DNA of 13,934 bases from Leucothrix mucor (lineage in GTDB: Bacteria; Pseudomonadota; Gammaproteobacteria; Thiotrichales; Thiotrichaceae): contig DQUJ01000174.1 of the NCBI GenBank assembly GCA_015662325.1, positions 1-13,934 of the forward strand. Direction: 5' to 3'. Under the pieces are notes generated by a model. It was not told where the DNA came from. It did not search any database and was given only the letters and a program-made list of their open reading frames with translations. A program made the position numbers and the translations under genes. Within the stretch, counting starts at the first letter, position 1. Every line of letters begins with the position of its first letter. Positions 7,309 through 13,934 of the stretch are shown here, piece by piece.

Positions 7309-8357
7309 TGTCTGTGCCTAAGATTATTTCATTAAAGCAATTAGCCGTAATTACCAACTCTCAAATAAAAGGGGATCAAGAAATTGAGTTGCAGGGTGTT
7401 GCAACTTTGCAAGATGCTACAGAGGGGCAGATTAGTTTTGTCAGTAATCCTAAATATAAAGCGCTATTAAAAGACAGTTTGGCATCCGTGGTTGTGTTAA
7501 ACCCAACGTTAGCAGAAGGTTATTCTGGCAATGCACTGGTTAATCAAGATCCGTATTTAACCTTTGCTAAAGTAGTCAGCGAATTTCATAAGCAAGAACG
7601 CTTGCCAGCAAATATACACCCAAGTGCTGTTATTGCCGCTGATGTTGTTATGGGTGAGCAGGTCAATATAGCCGCTAATGTTGTCATTGGGGCAGGGGTA
7701 ACATTAGGTGATAATGTTGTTATAGGAGCTAATTGCGTCATTGGCTCAGGCTGTGAGATGGATGATGCTGTTTACTTGTACCCAAATGTCACTCTTTACA
7801 CTAGGACGTGTATTGGAAGCCATTCGATAATTCATTCTGGCGCAGTAATTGGTGCAGATGGTTTTGGTTTTGCGCCAAATTCACAAAGTGCCGATAAATC
7901 GTGGTACAAAATTCCGCAAGTGGGGAACGTTGTACTGGGTTCGGATGTCGAAGTTGGGGCAAATACAACGATTGATCGTGCAGCACTGGGCACAACGCGT
8001 ATTGGTAATGGCGTAAAGCTGGATAATCAAATTCAGGTTGGACATAATGTCGAGCTGGGTGATCATTCTATTGTTGCAGGTGGTACAGTATTTGCGGGTA
8101 GTAGCGTTATTGGAAAGCGTTGCCAAATTGGTGGCACAGTAGCTGTTGCGGGTCATTTAAAAATTGTGGATGATGTTATCATCACAGGTAAATCAATGGT
8201 GATAAAATCTATTTCAGAAGCTGGCGTGTATTCATCTGGGATAGCAGCAGATACTAATAGTAAATGGCGACGCAATGCGGCACGTTTTAGAAAGCTGGAT
8301 GAAATGGCAAAGCAACTAAAACAGCAAGAAAAGCGTATACAAGAACTTGAGAATTAA
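7308..8357 (+). CDS. lpxD: UDP-3-O-(3-hydroxyacyl)glucosamine N-acyltransferase
   Basis: Third enzyme of lipid A synthesis: transfers a 3-hydroxyacyl chain from ACP to the amino group of UDP-3-O-acyl-glucosamine, in the cytoplasm. 349 residues. An N-terminal uridine-binding domain (about 1-100) precedes a left-handed beta helix of hexapeptide repeats (about 105-310), then a C-terminal helical tail rich in Lys and Gln. The catalytic His is H246 in QVGHNVELGD (E. coli H239), after the conserved GANTTIDRAALG. M297 lines up with E. coli M290, a residue I recall as part of its acyl-chain ruler. I chose ATG 7308, whose first base is the last base of the skp stop (TGATG); the GTG at 7305 is a longer option by one codon. 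No strong ribosome site, so translation is probably coupled to skp. Confidence 0.96.
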   Translation: MSVPKIISLKQLAVITNSQIKGDQEIELQGVATLQDATEGQISFVSNPKYKALLKDSLASVVVLNPTLAEGYSGNALVNQDPYLTFAKVVSEFHKQERLPANIHPSAVIAADVVMGEQVNIAANVVIGAGVTLGDNVVIGANCVIGSGCEMDDAVYLYPNVTLYTRTCIGSHSIIHSGAVIGADGFGFAPNSQSADKSWYKIPQVGNVVLGSDVEVGANTTIDRAALGTTRIGNGVKLDNQIQVGHNVELGDHSIVAGGTVFAGSSVIGKRCQIGGTVAVAGHLKIVDDVIITGKSMVIKSISEAGVYSSGIAADTNSKWRRNAARFRKLDEMAKQLKQQEKRIQELEN

Positions 8358-8371
8358 TAAATAAGAGAAGC

Positions 8372-8377
8372 AAGGGA
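8372..8377 (+). promoter_or_regulatory. Ribosome binding site of fabZ
   Basis: AAGGGA in the 27-bp lpxD-fabZ gap lies 7 nt before the ATG at 8385 and favours that start over the in-frame ATG at 8403. It is one of the clearer ribosome sites in the lpx run. Confidence 0.6.
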
Positions 8378-8384
8378 AGAATAA

Positions 8385-8849
8385 ATGAATAACGAAAGTT
8401 TGATGGATGTAACAGAAATAAGACGCTTTTTGGCACATCGCTATCCAATGTTGTTGGTTGATAGAGTCACCCAATTTGAAAGTGGTAAGTCATTAACTGC
8501 AATCAAAAATGTCACTATCAACGAGCCATTCTTCAATGGTCATTTTCCAGAGCAACCTATTATGCCGGGCGTATTAATCGTCGAGGCACTAGCGCAAGCA
8601 ACAGGTTTACTTGGCTTTCGTACCATGGGCGAAGAGCCGCAAACCGATATGCTGTATATTTTAGTCGGTATTGATAAAGTAAAATTTAAAAAACAAGTGG
8701 TGCCGGGTGATCAGTTGGAACTACATGCAGAAGTGTTGCGTCACAAAGGGCAAATGTGGATTTTTAAAACAGTGGCGCGTGTGGATGGCGAGATAGTCGC
8801 TATTGCAGATATAAAATGTGCGGCTGTACCCTCAAATAAAGATAAATAA
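8385..8849 (+). CDS. fabZ: 3-hydroxyacyl-ACP dehydratase FabZ
   Basis: Hot-dog-fold dehydratase of type II fatty acid synthesis; turns 3-hydroxyacyl-ACP into trans-2-enoyl-ACP in the cytoplasm. It competes for the same 3-hydroxyacyl-ACP that LpxA and LpxD use, which is the usual explanation for its place in the lpx cluster. 154 residues, family length. The N-terminal HRYPMLLVDRV block (18-28) is followed by the catalytic pair: H53 in NGHFPEQPIMPG and E67 in VLIVEALAQ, with the same 14-residue spacing as E. coli FabZ H54/E68. The C-terminal part holds FKKQVVPGDQLELH. The start at 8385 is supported by AAGGGA upstream. lpxA starts 3 bp after the stop. Confidence 0.96.
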   Translation: MNNESLMDVTEIRRFLAHRYPMLLVDRVTQFESGKSLTAIKNVTINEPFFNGHFPEQPIMPGVLIVEALAQATGLLGFRTMGEEPQTDMLYILVGIDKVKFKKQVVPGDQLELHAEVLRHKGQMWIFKTVARVDGEIVAIADIKCAAVPSNKDK

Positions 8850-8852
8850 TAC

Positions 8853-9635
8853 ATGAGCAAAATTCATTCCACCGCAATTATCGACCCCAAAGCAGAACTT
8901 GCGGATGATGTCGAAGTATCGCCGTATGCGATTATTGGTGCGAATGTAAAAATAGATAGCGGGACGTGGGTTGGCCCCCATGCGGTAATTGAAGGCCCTA
9001 CGACTATCGGTAAAGATAATCGCATCTTTCAATTTGCATCGGTTGGCGCAGAACCTCAAGATAAAAAATATAAAGGTGAGCCCACCACATTAGAAATCGG
9101 CGATCGTAATCTCATCCGCGAAAGCGTGACGATAAATCGCGGCACGGCTCAAGATATTGGTAAAACTGTAATTGGCGATGACAATTGGATTATGGCGTAT
9201 GTGCATATCGCACACGATTGTATCGTTGGTAATAATACAATTTTTGCTAATAATGCAACGCTCGCGGGGCACGTTACGATTTACGATAATGCATTATTAG
9301 GTGGTTTTACCTTGGTGCATCAATTTTGTCATATCGGCGAATATGCGATGACGGGCATGGGGACATCATTGGGTAAAGACTTGCCTCCGTATATTACCGC
9401 TTACGGCGCACCCGGTGTGCCGCGTGGATTTAACTCCGAAGGTTTAAAGCGCAATGGCTTTACAGATGATCAGAGAAAGCGGGTTAAAGAAGCTTACAAA
9501 ACCTTGTACCGAAAAGATTTACCCCTAAACGAAGCGATTGAAATTCTACAGTCGAAATCTGACGAAAATATAAAACTCATGGCTGAATTCTGCTTGCGTA
9601 GTCAAGGCGAACAGGGTCGTGGAATTATTCGATAG
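8853..9635 (+). CDS. lpxA: UDP-N-acetylglucosamine 3-O-acyltransferase
   Basis: First enzyme of lipid A synthesis: moves a 3-hydroxyacyl chain from ACP onto the 3-OH of UDP-GlcNAc; cytoplasmic trimer. 260 residues. A left-handed beta helix of hexapeptide repeats fills about 1-185, and a C-terminal helical domain ends in GRGIIR. The catalytic His is H121 in HIAHDCIVGN, with H118, H140 and H156 at exactly the spacing of E. coli H122, H144 and H160. By that ungapped alignment the residue matching the E. coli acyl ruler G173 is M169, as in the Pseudomonas aeruginosa enzyme, which prefers C10 chains; a short (about C10) 3-hydroxyacyl preference is therefore inferred. The ATG at 8853 follows fabZ by 3 bp without a strong ribosome site. 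lpxB begins immediately after its stop. Confidence 0.97.
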   Translation: MSKIHSTAIIDPKAELADDVEVSPYAIIGANVKIDSGTWVGPHAVIEGPTTIGKDNRIFQFASVGAEPQDKKYKGEPTTLEIGDRNLIRESVTINRGTAQDIGKTVIGDDNWIMAYVHIAHDCIVGNNTIFANNATLAGHVTIYDNALLGGFTLVHQFCHIGEYAMTGMGTSLGKDLPPYITAYGAPGVPRGFNSEGLKRNGFTDDQRKRVKEAYKTLYRKDLPLNEAIEILQSKSDENIKLMAEFCLRSQGEQGRGIIR

Positions 9636-10826
9636 ATGACTATGGTCAAGGACACTGTTCCTGACTCTAAGCCTTTACGTATAGCCCTAATTGCAGGTGA
9701 AGCCTCTGGTGATATTCTTGGCGCACGCTTGATTCAATCGTTAAAAAAAATATACCCAAATGCCACTTTCGAAGGCGTTGCAGGTGCAGAAATGCAAGCG
9801 GCGGGTTGCATATCATTTTACCCAATGGATCGCTTGTCGATTATGGGTTTCGTCGAAGTATTGCCGCGTTTATTTGAATTGTTAAAAATGCGTAAAGACT
9901 TGGTGCAGGGTTGGTTGAATAACCCACCTGATTTATTTGTGGGGATTGATGCGCCTGATTTTAATCTTAAAATAGAAAGTAAATTACATCACGCGGGTAT
10001 TCCTGCGGTGCATTACGTTAGCCCTTCAATTTGGGCGTGGCGCGAAGGAAAAGTAAAGAAGATGGTCAGCAATATGGATTTGATGCTGACCTTGTTTCCA
10101 TTTGAGGTTGAGTTTTATAAAAAACATAATGTTCCAGCGGAATTTGTGGGGCATCCTTTAGCGGATGAGATTCCCTTAGAGGTTGATCGTTTATCAGTAA
10201 GAAAAGAACTTAATCTACCAAAAGAGCCGTATATATTAGCAGTACTTCCGGGTAGTCGAATGGGCGAGATTAAACGTATTGCGCCTGACTTTTTGAAAGG
10301 TGTAAAAGCATTGCATCAGTCGCATCCCGATTGGGTCTTTGTAGTGCCGCTGATTAATGAAAAAGTAAAACAAGCGTTTGATGAATTAAAACAAAGCATC
10401 GCGCCGGATTTGCCTATGACTTATATTAATGGTCAATCACGTACCGTGATGGCGGCGGCAGACCAAATATTAATGGCATCGGGTACGGCGGTGTTGGAAG
10501 GCATGTTAGTGAATCGCCCAATGGTTGCGGCGTATCGTGTATCGCCTTTAACCGCACGTATTATTCGGATGTTCAATATGATTAAATCCGATTATTTTAC
10601 CTTGCCGAATAATCTACTCAAAGAGTATTTAGTGCCAGAATTGATTCAAGAAGATATTACCCAAGAGAATATCGTGAGTGAGATTGAAAATCAGCATTTA
10701 GAAACAGAAGATAAACGAGCGCATAGACAGCAACGCTTTAATAGTATGCATCAACAACTACGTCAGAATGCTAGCGAACGCGCTGCGCGGGTTCTAAGTC
10801 GTTTGATCGAAAAGGATAAATCATGA
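9636..10826 (+). CDS. lpxB: Lipid A disaccharide synthase
   Basis: Family GT19 glycosyltransferase that joins UDP-2,3-diacylglucosamine to lipid X to give the beta-1,6 disaccharide of lipid A, at the inner face of the cytoplasmic membrane. 396 residues. Family motifs in order: AGEASGD (20-26), GIDAPDFN (103-110, holding the Asp thought to be catalytic), [14 protein letters not shown] (126-139), FVGHPL (170-175), LPGSR (204-208), and the nucleotide-binding block [11 protein letters not shown] in the C-terminal half. The first ATG directly abuts the lpxA TAG stop; a second ATG two codons later (9642) is an equally possible start. Its stop overlaps the rnhB start by 4 nt (ATGA). Genes for the intermediate steps (lpxC, lpxH) are not in this window, as is usual. 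Confidence 0.96.
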   Translation: MTMVKDTVPDSKPLRIALIAGEASGDILGARLIQSLKKIYPNATFEGVAGAEMQAAGCISFYPMDRLSIMGFVEVLPRLFELLKMRKDLVQGWLNNPPDLFVGIDAPDFNLKIESKLHHAGIPAVHYVSPSIWAWREGKVKKMVSNMDLMLTLFPFEVEFYKKHNVPAEFVGHPLADEIPLEVDRLSVRKELNLPKEPYILAVLPGSRMGEIKRIAPDFLKGVKALHQSHPDWVFVVPLINEKVKQAFDELKQSIAPDLPMTYINGQSRTVMAAADQILMASGTAVLEGMLVNRPMVAAYRVSPLTARIIRMFNMIKSDYFTLPNNLLKEYLVPELIQEDITQENIVSEIENQHLETEDKRAHRQQRFNSMHQQLRQNASERAARVLSRLIEKDKS

Positions 10827-11407
10827 AAAAACCAATACGATTAATGGCTGGAGTAGATGAAGTCGGGCGCGGCCCGCTAGCGGGTGCAGTGATTGCCGCC
10901 GCCGTGATTCTCGATCCAAACCGTTGGATAAACGGCTTAGCAGATTCCAAAGTGCTGACCGAAAAAAAGCGCGTAGAACTGGATGTGGAAATCAGACAAA
11001 ACGCTTACGCATGGTCAATCGGTAGAGCAGAAGTTCATGAAATTGATGAAATCAATATTTTGCAAGCCAGCTTACTTGCGATGAAGCGGGCGGTAGAAAG
11101 TCTACCCGTTGCGCCCGAGCATTTAAAAATAGATGGCAATAAATGCTTAAACGAAACGCGAGTTAAATGCACTATGGAAGCCATCGTAAAAGGCGATAGC
11201 AAAGTTGCCGCGATTAGTGCGGCGTCGATTATAGCCAAGGTCGCGCGCGACAATGAGATGGTAGAGCTAGATAAAAAATATCCAGAATACGGCTTTGCCG
11301 AACATAAAGGCTACCCGACTAAAATGCACCGCGAAGCCTTGATAAAACACGGTGCAACATCTATACATAGAACCAGTTTTAAGCCAGTACGACTGGTGAT
11401 GAAATAA
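10823..11407 (+). CDS. rnhB: Ribonuclease HII
   Basis: Endonuclease that cuts RNA in RNA-DNA hybrids and starts removal of single ribonucleotides from DNA. 194 residues, family length. The four acidic catalytic residues are present: D12 and E13 in [14 protein letters not shown]104 in LKIDGN, and D125 in [22 protein letters not shown] (partly quoted: KGD at 123-125), followed by the conserved SAASIIAK block and the C-terminal HKGYPTK and RTSFKP motifs. The ATG start overlaps the lpxB stop and has AAAGGA 6 nt upstream. Co-location after lpxB is standard in gammaproteobacteria, but the gene that normally follows, dnaE, is absent; a convergent uvrD comes next. This marks the end of the + strand run. 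Confidence 0.95.
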   Translation: MKKPIRLMAGVDEVGRGPLAGAVIAAAVILDPNRWINGLADSKVLTEKKRVELDVEIRQNAYAWSIGRAEVHEIDEINILQASLLAMKRAVESLPVAPEHLKIDGNKCLNETRVKCTMEAIVKGDSKVAAISAASIIAKVARDNEMVELDKKYPEYGFAEHKGYPTKMHREALIKHGATSIHRTSFKPVRLVMK

Positions 11408-11415
11408 AAACTTTC

Positions 11416-11443
11416 TCCCTCTCAATTTTTGAGTAGTGAGGGA
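11416..11443 (+). terminator. Hairpin after rnhB, possible end of the operon
   Basis: TCCCTC (11416-11421) pairs with GAGGGA (11438-11443); inside it CTCAA-TTT-TTGAG (11421-11433) offers an alternative short stem. It starts 9 bp after the rnhB stop. There is no T-tract after it, so efficient intrinsic termination is not assured. Confidence 0.35.
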
Positions 11444-11470
11444 ACCGCTCGCGGCTTGTTTGTTAGGGCG

Positions 11471-11515
11471 GCATTTCTTTGGTGACTTTCTTGTTGCTGT
11501 TGACAAGAAAGCCAC
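11471..11515. repeat. Inverted repeat of a dispersed-type sequence in the rnhB-uvrD gap
   Basis: GTGACTTTCTTGT (11482-11494) and ACAAGAAAGCCAC (11503-11515) form a 13-bp stem with one mismatch and an 8-nt loop. With the preceding GCATTTCTTTG it resembles the family GCATTTCTTTGGTTACTTTC..., with its inverted partner, that I recall from intergenic regions of many proteobacteria. Family assignment is from memory. Confidence 0.5.
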
Positions 11516-11591
11516 TCGTAGCCGATAAGATTTGCCAAATGCAAAGTAAAAAAATACCCAAGCTACGAAACAACCCACTCAAAATCTAACC

Positions 11592-11606
11592 AAAAAGCGA
11601 GGCTTT
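11592..11606 (-). terminator. Possible weak terminator of uvrD
   Basis: Read on the - strand, AAAGC-CTC-GCTTT followed by TT forms a 5-bp stem with a short T run, about 30 nt beyond the uvrD stop. It is short and AT-rich, so it is a weak candidate. Confidence 0.3.
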
Positions 11607-11635
11607 CCCTCACCCCAACCCTCTCTCCAAGGGAG
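11607..11635. repeat. CCCTCACCCCAACCCTCTC-type extragenic repeat
   Basis: CCCTCACCCCAACCCTCTC followed by TCCAAGGGAG (11607-11635) matches the very common proteobacterial extragenic repeat of the form CCCTCACCCCAACCC...GGGAG, recognised from memory. It abuts the uvrD stop codon (11636-11638 on the - strand) and can form a small stem between CTCTCTCC and GGGAG. No second copy is in this window. Confidence 0.55.
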
Positions 11636-13828
11636 CTAAAGCGAAACTAATTTCGCATAATTTAAAACCAACCACTTGCTTCCTTCGGAATCAAAATTAA
11701 CCTGTACCCGCGCATTGCTCCCTGCGCCTTCAACATCAACAATCACACCTTCTCCAAATTTAGCATGAGAAACTCGCTGCCCAATCGACATGCCAGTCTC
11801 ATTTGTGCACGTTGCAAGATAAGGCTTGGTCTCTCTTTCATAGCCTGACTGCCAACTATTACTATAAGTGTTCACTTTGGGTCGGATATCTTCAATCAAC
11901 TTTTCAGGTATTTCCTTTAAAAAACGCGATGGTTCACCATAAAGTGTATTGCCATAAAGTCTGCGTTGTTCGGCATAGCAAATAACTAGCTGTATTTCTG
12001 CGCGGGTGATACCAACGTAGCAGAGCCTGCGTTCTTCTTCGAGCCTGCCCGATTCTTCAATTGACATTTGATGTGGGAATAGCCCTTCTTCCATTCCTAC
12101 TAAAAACACCAATGGAAACTCTAAGCCTTTAGCAGAATGTAATGTCATCAGTTGTACGCAATCATCGCCTACTTTTCCTTGTCCTTCGCCTGCTTCGAGT
12201 GAGGCGTGGGAGAGAAAGGCAGTAAGGAAGTCCATATCGGCGTGTTCTTCTTCTGGCTTGTAGTTAAAACCTTGTGCGGCAGAAATAAGTTCGTTGAGGT
12301 TTTCAATGCGCGCTTGTCCAGCATCGCCTTTTTCTTTCTTAATATAATGATCTTTGAGTTTGGAATATTCAATCACGTGCTCAACTTGTTCATCCAGAGG
12401 TGATCCGTCAATTTCTGATGATAGGGTGTTAATCAGCGCGACAAAGCCAGCCAATGCAGAACCCGCGCGTGCGGTAAAGACTGAGTTTTCTAGTAACGTT
12501 AGCGTAGATTGCCACATCGAGTTACTACTATTACGCGCTTGCTCGCGAATAATGCCGACGGTTTTATCACCAATCCCGCGAGTGGGTTGATTAATCACGC
12601 GTTCAAACGAAGGGTCATCATGACGATTGGAGCATAAACGTAAATAGGCGAGCGCATCTTTGATTTCGGCACGTTCAAAAAAGCGTTGTCCGCCATAAAC
12701 GCGATAAGCAATAGCTGATTCGTTGAGAATACTTTCAAAAACACGAGACTGTGCATTGGAGCGATACAGTATTGCAATATCTTGGTGAGAATTTCCGTGG
12801 TTGACCCATTGTTGAATCCGCGAGGCTACATAGGTGGCTTCTTCAATTTCATTGTAAGCGGCATAAAGATGAATTGGGTCTCCATCGCCGCTATCTGTCC
12901 ATAGGTTTTTACCCATGCGACCTTCGTTATTGTCGATCAGCGCATTGGCGGCATTTAAGATATTGCCAGTGGAGCGGTAATTTTGTTCCAGTTTGATAAT
13001 GCGTGTTTCTGAAAAGTATTTCGGGAAGTCGCGTATATTTTCAATCTTTGCGCCACGCCAGCCATAGATAGATTGATCATCATCGCCAACCGCAAAAGGT
13101 GGGATGCTTTTACCTGCGATTAAACGTATCCATGCATATTGTAATGTGTTGGTGTCTTGAAACTCGTCCACTAATAAATGCTTGAAGCGTTTTTGATAAT
13201 GAGCCAAAATTTCTGCGTTATCACGTAGTAACTCAAGTGATCTTAATAACAGCTCGGCAAAATCTACCACGCCAGCGCGTTGGCAGGCTTCTTCGTATTG
13301 TGTGTAAATTTCAACCAGTTGCCGAGTGGTAGGGTCGCCTTTGTCTTCGATGTGTTGTGGGCGAATACCTTCATCTTTACGGTTGTTGATATAGTATTGG
13401 GATTGTTTTGCGGGCCAGAGTTTTTCATCTAGCTCTAAGCCACGCATTACGCGTTTCACTAAACGCAGTTGATCATCCGAATCAAGAATCTGAAAATTTT
13501 GCACGAGTTTGGCTTCTTGCCAATGACGACGTAATAAGCGATGCGATAAGCCATGAAACGTACCGACCCACATGCCGCCAACTGGCGAGCCTAATAAGCC
13601 CTCAATACGACCGCGCATTTCAGCGGCGGCCTTATTGGTAAACGTAACCGCAAGAATGGCAAAGGGTGAAACTTGCAGGACTTGAATTAACCATGCAATG
13701 CGATGTACCAGAACCCGTGTTTTACCACTGCCTGCGCCCGCCAATATCAATAACGGATACGCTTCTGCAGAAACAGCTTCGCGCTGGGGTGGGTTTAAAT
13801 CATCTAAAATGTGGGAAACATCATCCAT
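11636..13828 (-). CDS. uvrD: DNA helicase II (UvrD)
   Basis: Superfamily 1A 3'-5' helicase of nucleotide excision repair and methyl-directed mismatch repair; also removes RecA and acts on RNA polymerase in E. coli. 730 residues against 720 in E. coli, with close similarity along its length. Motifs in order: Walker A AGAGSGKT (30-37), GTFHGLSHRLL (89-99), motif II DEFQDTN (221-227), motif III GDDDQSIYGWRGA (248-260), motif IV EQNYRS (281-286), motif V VQLMTLHSAKGLEF (558-571), motif VI EERRLCYVGITRA (598-610). The C-terminal domain has GQRVSHAKFGEG, typical of UvrD rather than Rep. The ATG is at 13826-13828; no clear ribosome site and no LexA box was found upstream. It converges on rnhB. Half a palindromic repeat starts 29 bp upstream of the start and may lie in its promoter region. 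Confidence 0.97.
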   Translation of the reverse strand: MDDVSHILDDLNPPQREAVSAEAYPLLILAGAGSGKTRVLVHRIAWLIQVLQVSPFAILAVTFTNKAAAEMRGRIEGLLGSPVGGMWVGTFHGLSHRLLRRHWQEAKLVQNFQILDSDDQLRLVKRVMRGLELDEKLWPAKQSQYYINNRKDEGIRPQHIEDKGDPTTRQLVEIYTQYEEACQRAGVVDFAELLLRSLELLRDNAEILAHYQKRFKHLLVDEFQDTNTLQYAWIRLIAGKSIPPFAVGDDDQSIYGWRGAKIENIRDFPKYFSETRIIKLEQNYRSTGNILNAANALIDNNEGRMGKNLWTDSGDGDPIHLYAAYNEIEEATYVASRIQQWVNHGNSHQDIAILYRSNAQSRVFESILNESAIAYRVYGGQRFFERAEIKDALAYLRLCSNRHDDPSFERVINQPTRGIGDKTVGIIREQARNSSNSMWQSTLTLLENSVFTARAGSALAGFVALINTLSSEIDGSPLDEQVEHVIEYSKLKDHYIKKEKGDAGQARIENLNELISAAQGFNYKPEEEHADMDFLTAFLSHASLEAGEGQGKVGDDCVQLMTLHSAKGLEFPLVFLVGMEEGLFPHQMSIEESGRLEEERRLCYVGITRAEIQLVICYAEQRRLYGNTLYGEPSRFLKEIPEKLIEDIRPKVNTYSNSWQSGYERETKPYLATCTNETGMSIGQRVSHAKFGEGVIVDVEGAGSNARVQVNFDSEGSKWLVLNYAKLVSL

Positions 13829-13857
13829 AGGGTGTCTTCTGTATTTAGGTAGTTTCT

Positions 13858-13934
13858 GAGACCTTTGCAGGAGAGATATGACGGATTAAAAATGCTTAAA
13901 TTCTCCCTGATTTCCATAAAAATTCGGTCAATAG
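13858..13934. repeat. Half of a second copy of the palindromic repeat, cut by window end
   Basis: These 77 bp match the reverse complement of 1200-1276 with two substitutions (CACGAGAG becomes CAGGAGAG; a T replaces one A of the A-run). The copy begins with the same outer end, GAGACCTTTGCA, and stops at ...GTCAATAG, within a few bases of the centre of the palindrome. The other arm would lie beyond the window. It sits just upstream of uvrD. Confidence 0.85.

Noticed and set aside
11267..11578. 103-codon open frame on the - strand across the end of rnhB and the following gap
   Set aside because: It runs antisense through conserved rnhB codons and then through low-complexity repeats; no domain or ribosome site is visible. 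Fragments of this kind recur where the dispersed repeat is read as protein.
13839..13854. CTGT half-site upstream of uvrD as a LexA box
   Set aside because: CTGT is followed 8 bp later by AGTT rather than ACAG, so the dyad is not met and SOS control is not supported.
1..13934. CRISPR array, tRNA, rRNA, prophage or defence genes
   Set aside because: No regularly spaced repeats, no tRNA-like cloverleaf and no such coding families were found; every long frame is a core housekeeping gene.

Overview
The window is a chromosomal segment of a gammaproteobacterium with moderately AT-rich DNA. It carries the conserved envelope-biogenesis cluster uppS-cdsA-dxr-rseP-bamA-skp-lpxD-fabZ-lpxA-lpxB-rnhB, all on the + strand, followed by a convergent uvrD on the - strand. 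The placement of dxr between cdsA and rseP is the arrangement I know from Pseudomonas-like genomes rather than from E. coli. The proteins are typical gammaproteobacterial family members. I cannot name a genus; the protein features and the small palindromic repeat suggest a non-enteric lineage.

Layout: 1-1113 holds the 3' end of uppS and all of cdsA (prenyl carrier and phospholipid precursors). 1114-1298 is almost entirely filled by a 158-bp, nearly whole-length palindromic repeat (1119-1276). 1299-3949 holds dxr (first committed MEP-pathway step) and rseP (intramembrane protease). 3950-4104 is a leader with a possible promoter. 4105-6435 is bamA (outer-membrane protein assembly). 6436-6690 is an intergenic stretch with hairpins and a possible promoter. 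6691-11407 is a tightly packed run, skp-lpxD-fabZ-lpxA-lpxB-rnhB, with gaps of 0-27 bp or small overlaps. 11408-11635 is a convergent intergenic region made of short dispersed-type repeats and possible terminators. 11636-13828 is uvrD on the - strand. 13858-13934 is half of a second copy of the palindromic repeat, running to the window edge.

The genes work together. uppS supplies the undecaprenyl carrier from isoprenoid units made by the dxr pathway, and cdsA makes CDP-diacylglycerol. rseP belongs to the envelope stress pathway. bamA and skp fold and escort outer-membrane proteins. lpxA, lpxD and lpxB build lipid A, and fabZ shares the 3-hydroxyacyl-ACP pool with them. rnhB and uvrD are DNA-maintenance genes.

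I see no undescribed multi-gene system here. The coding content is core and ordinary. The points worth a second look are non-coding or at residue level: the palindromic repeat and its location, a strong hairpin inside the skp signal-peptide codons, the repeat-rich convergent region, and a methionine at the LpxA acyl-chain ruler position.
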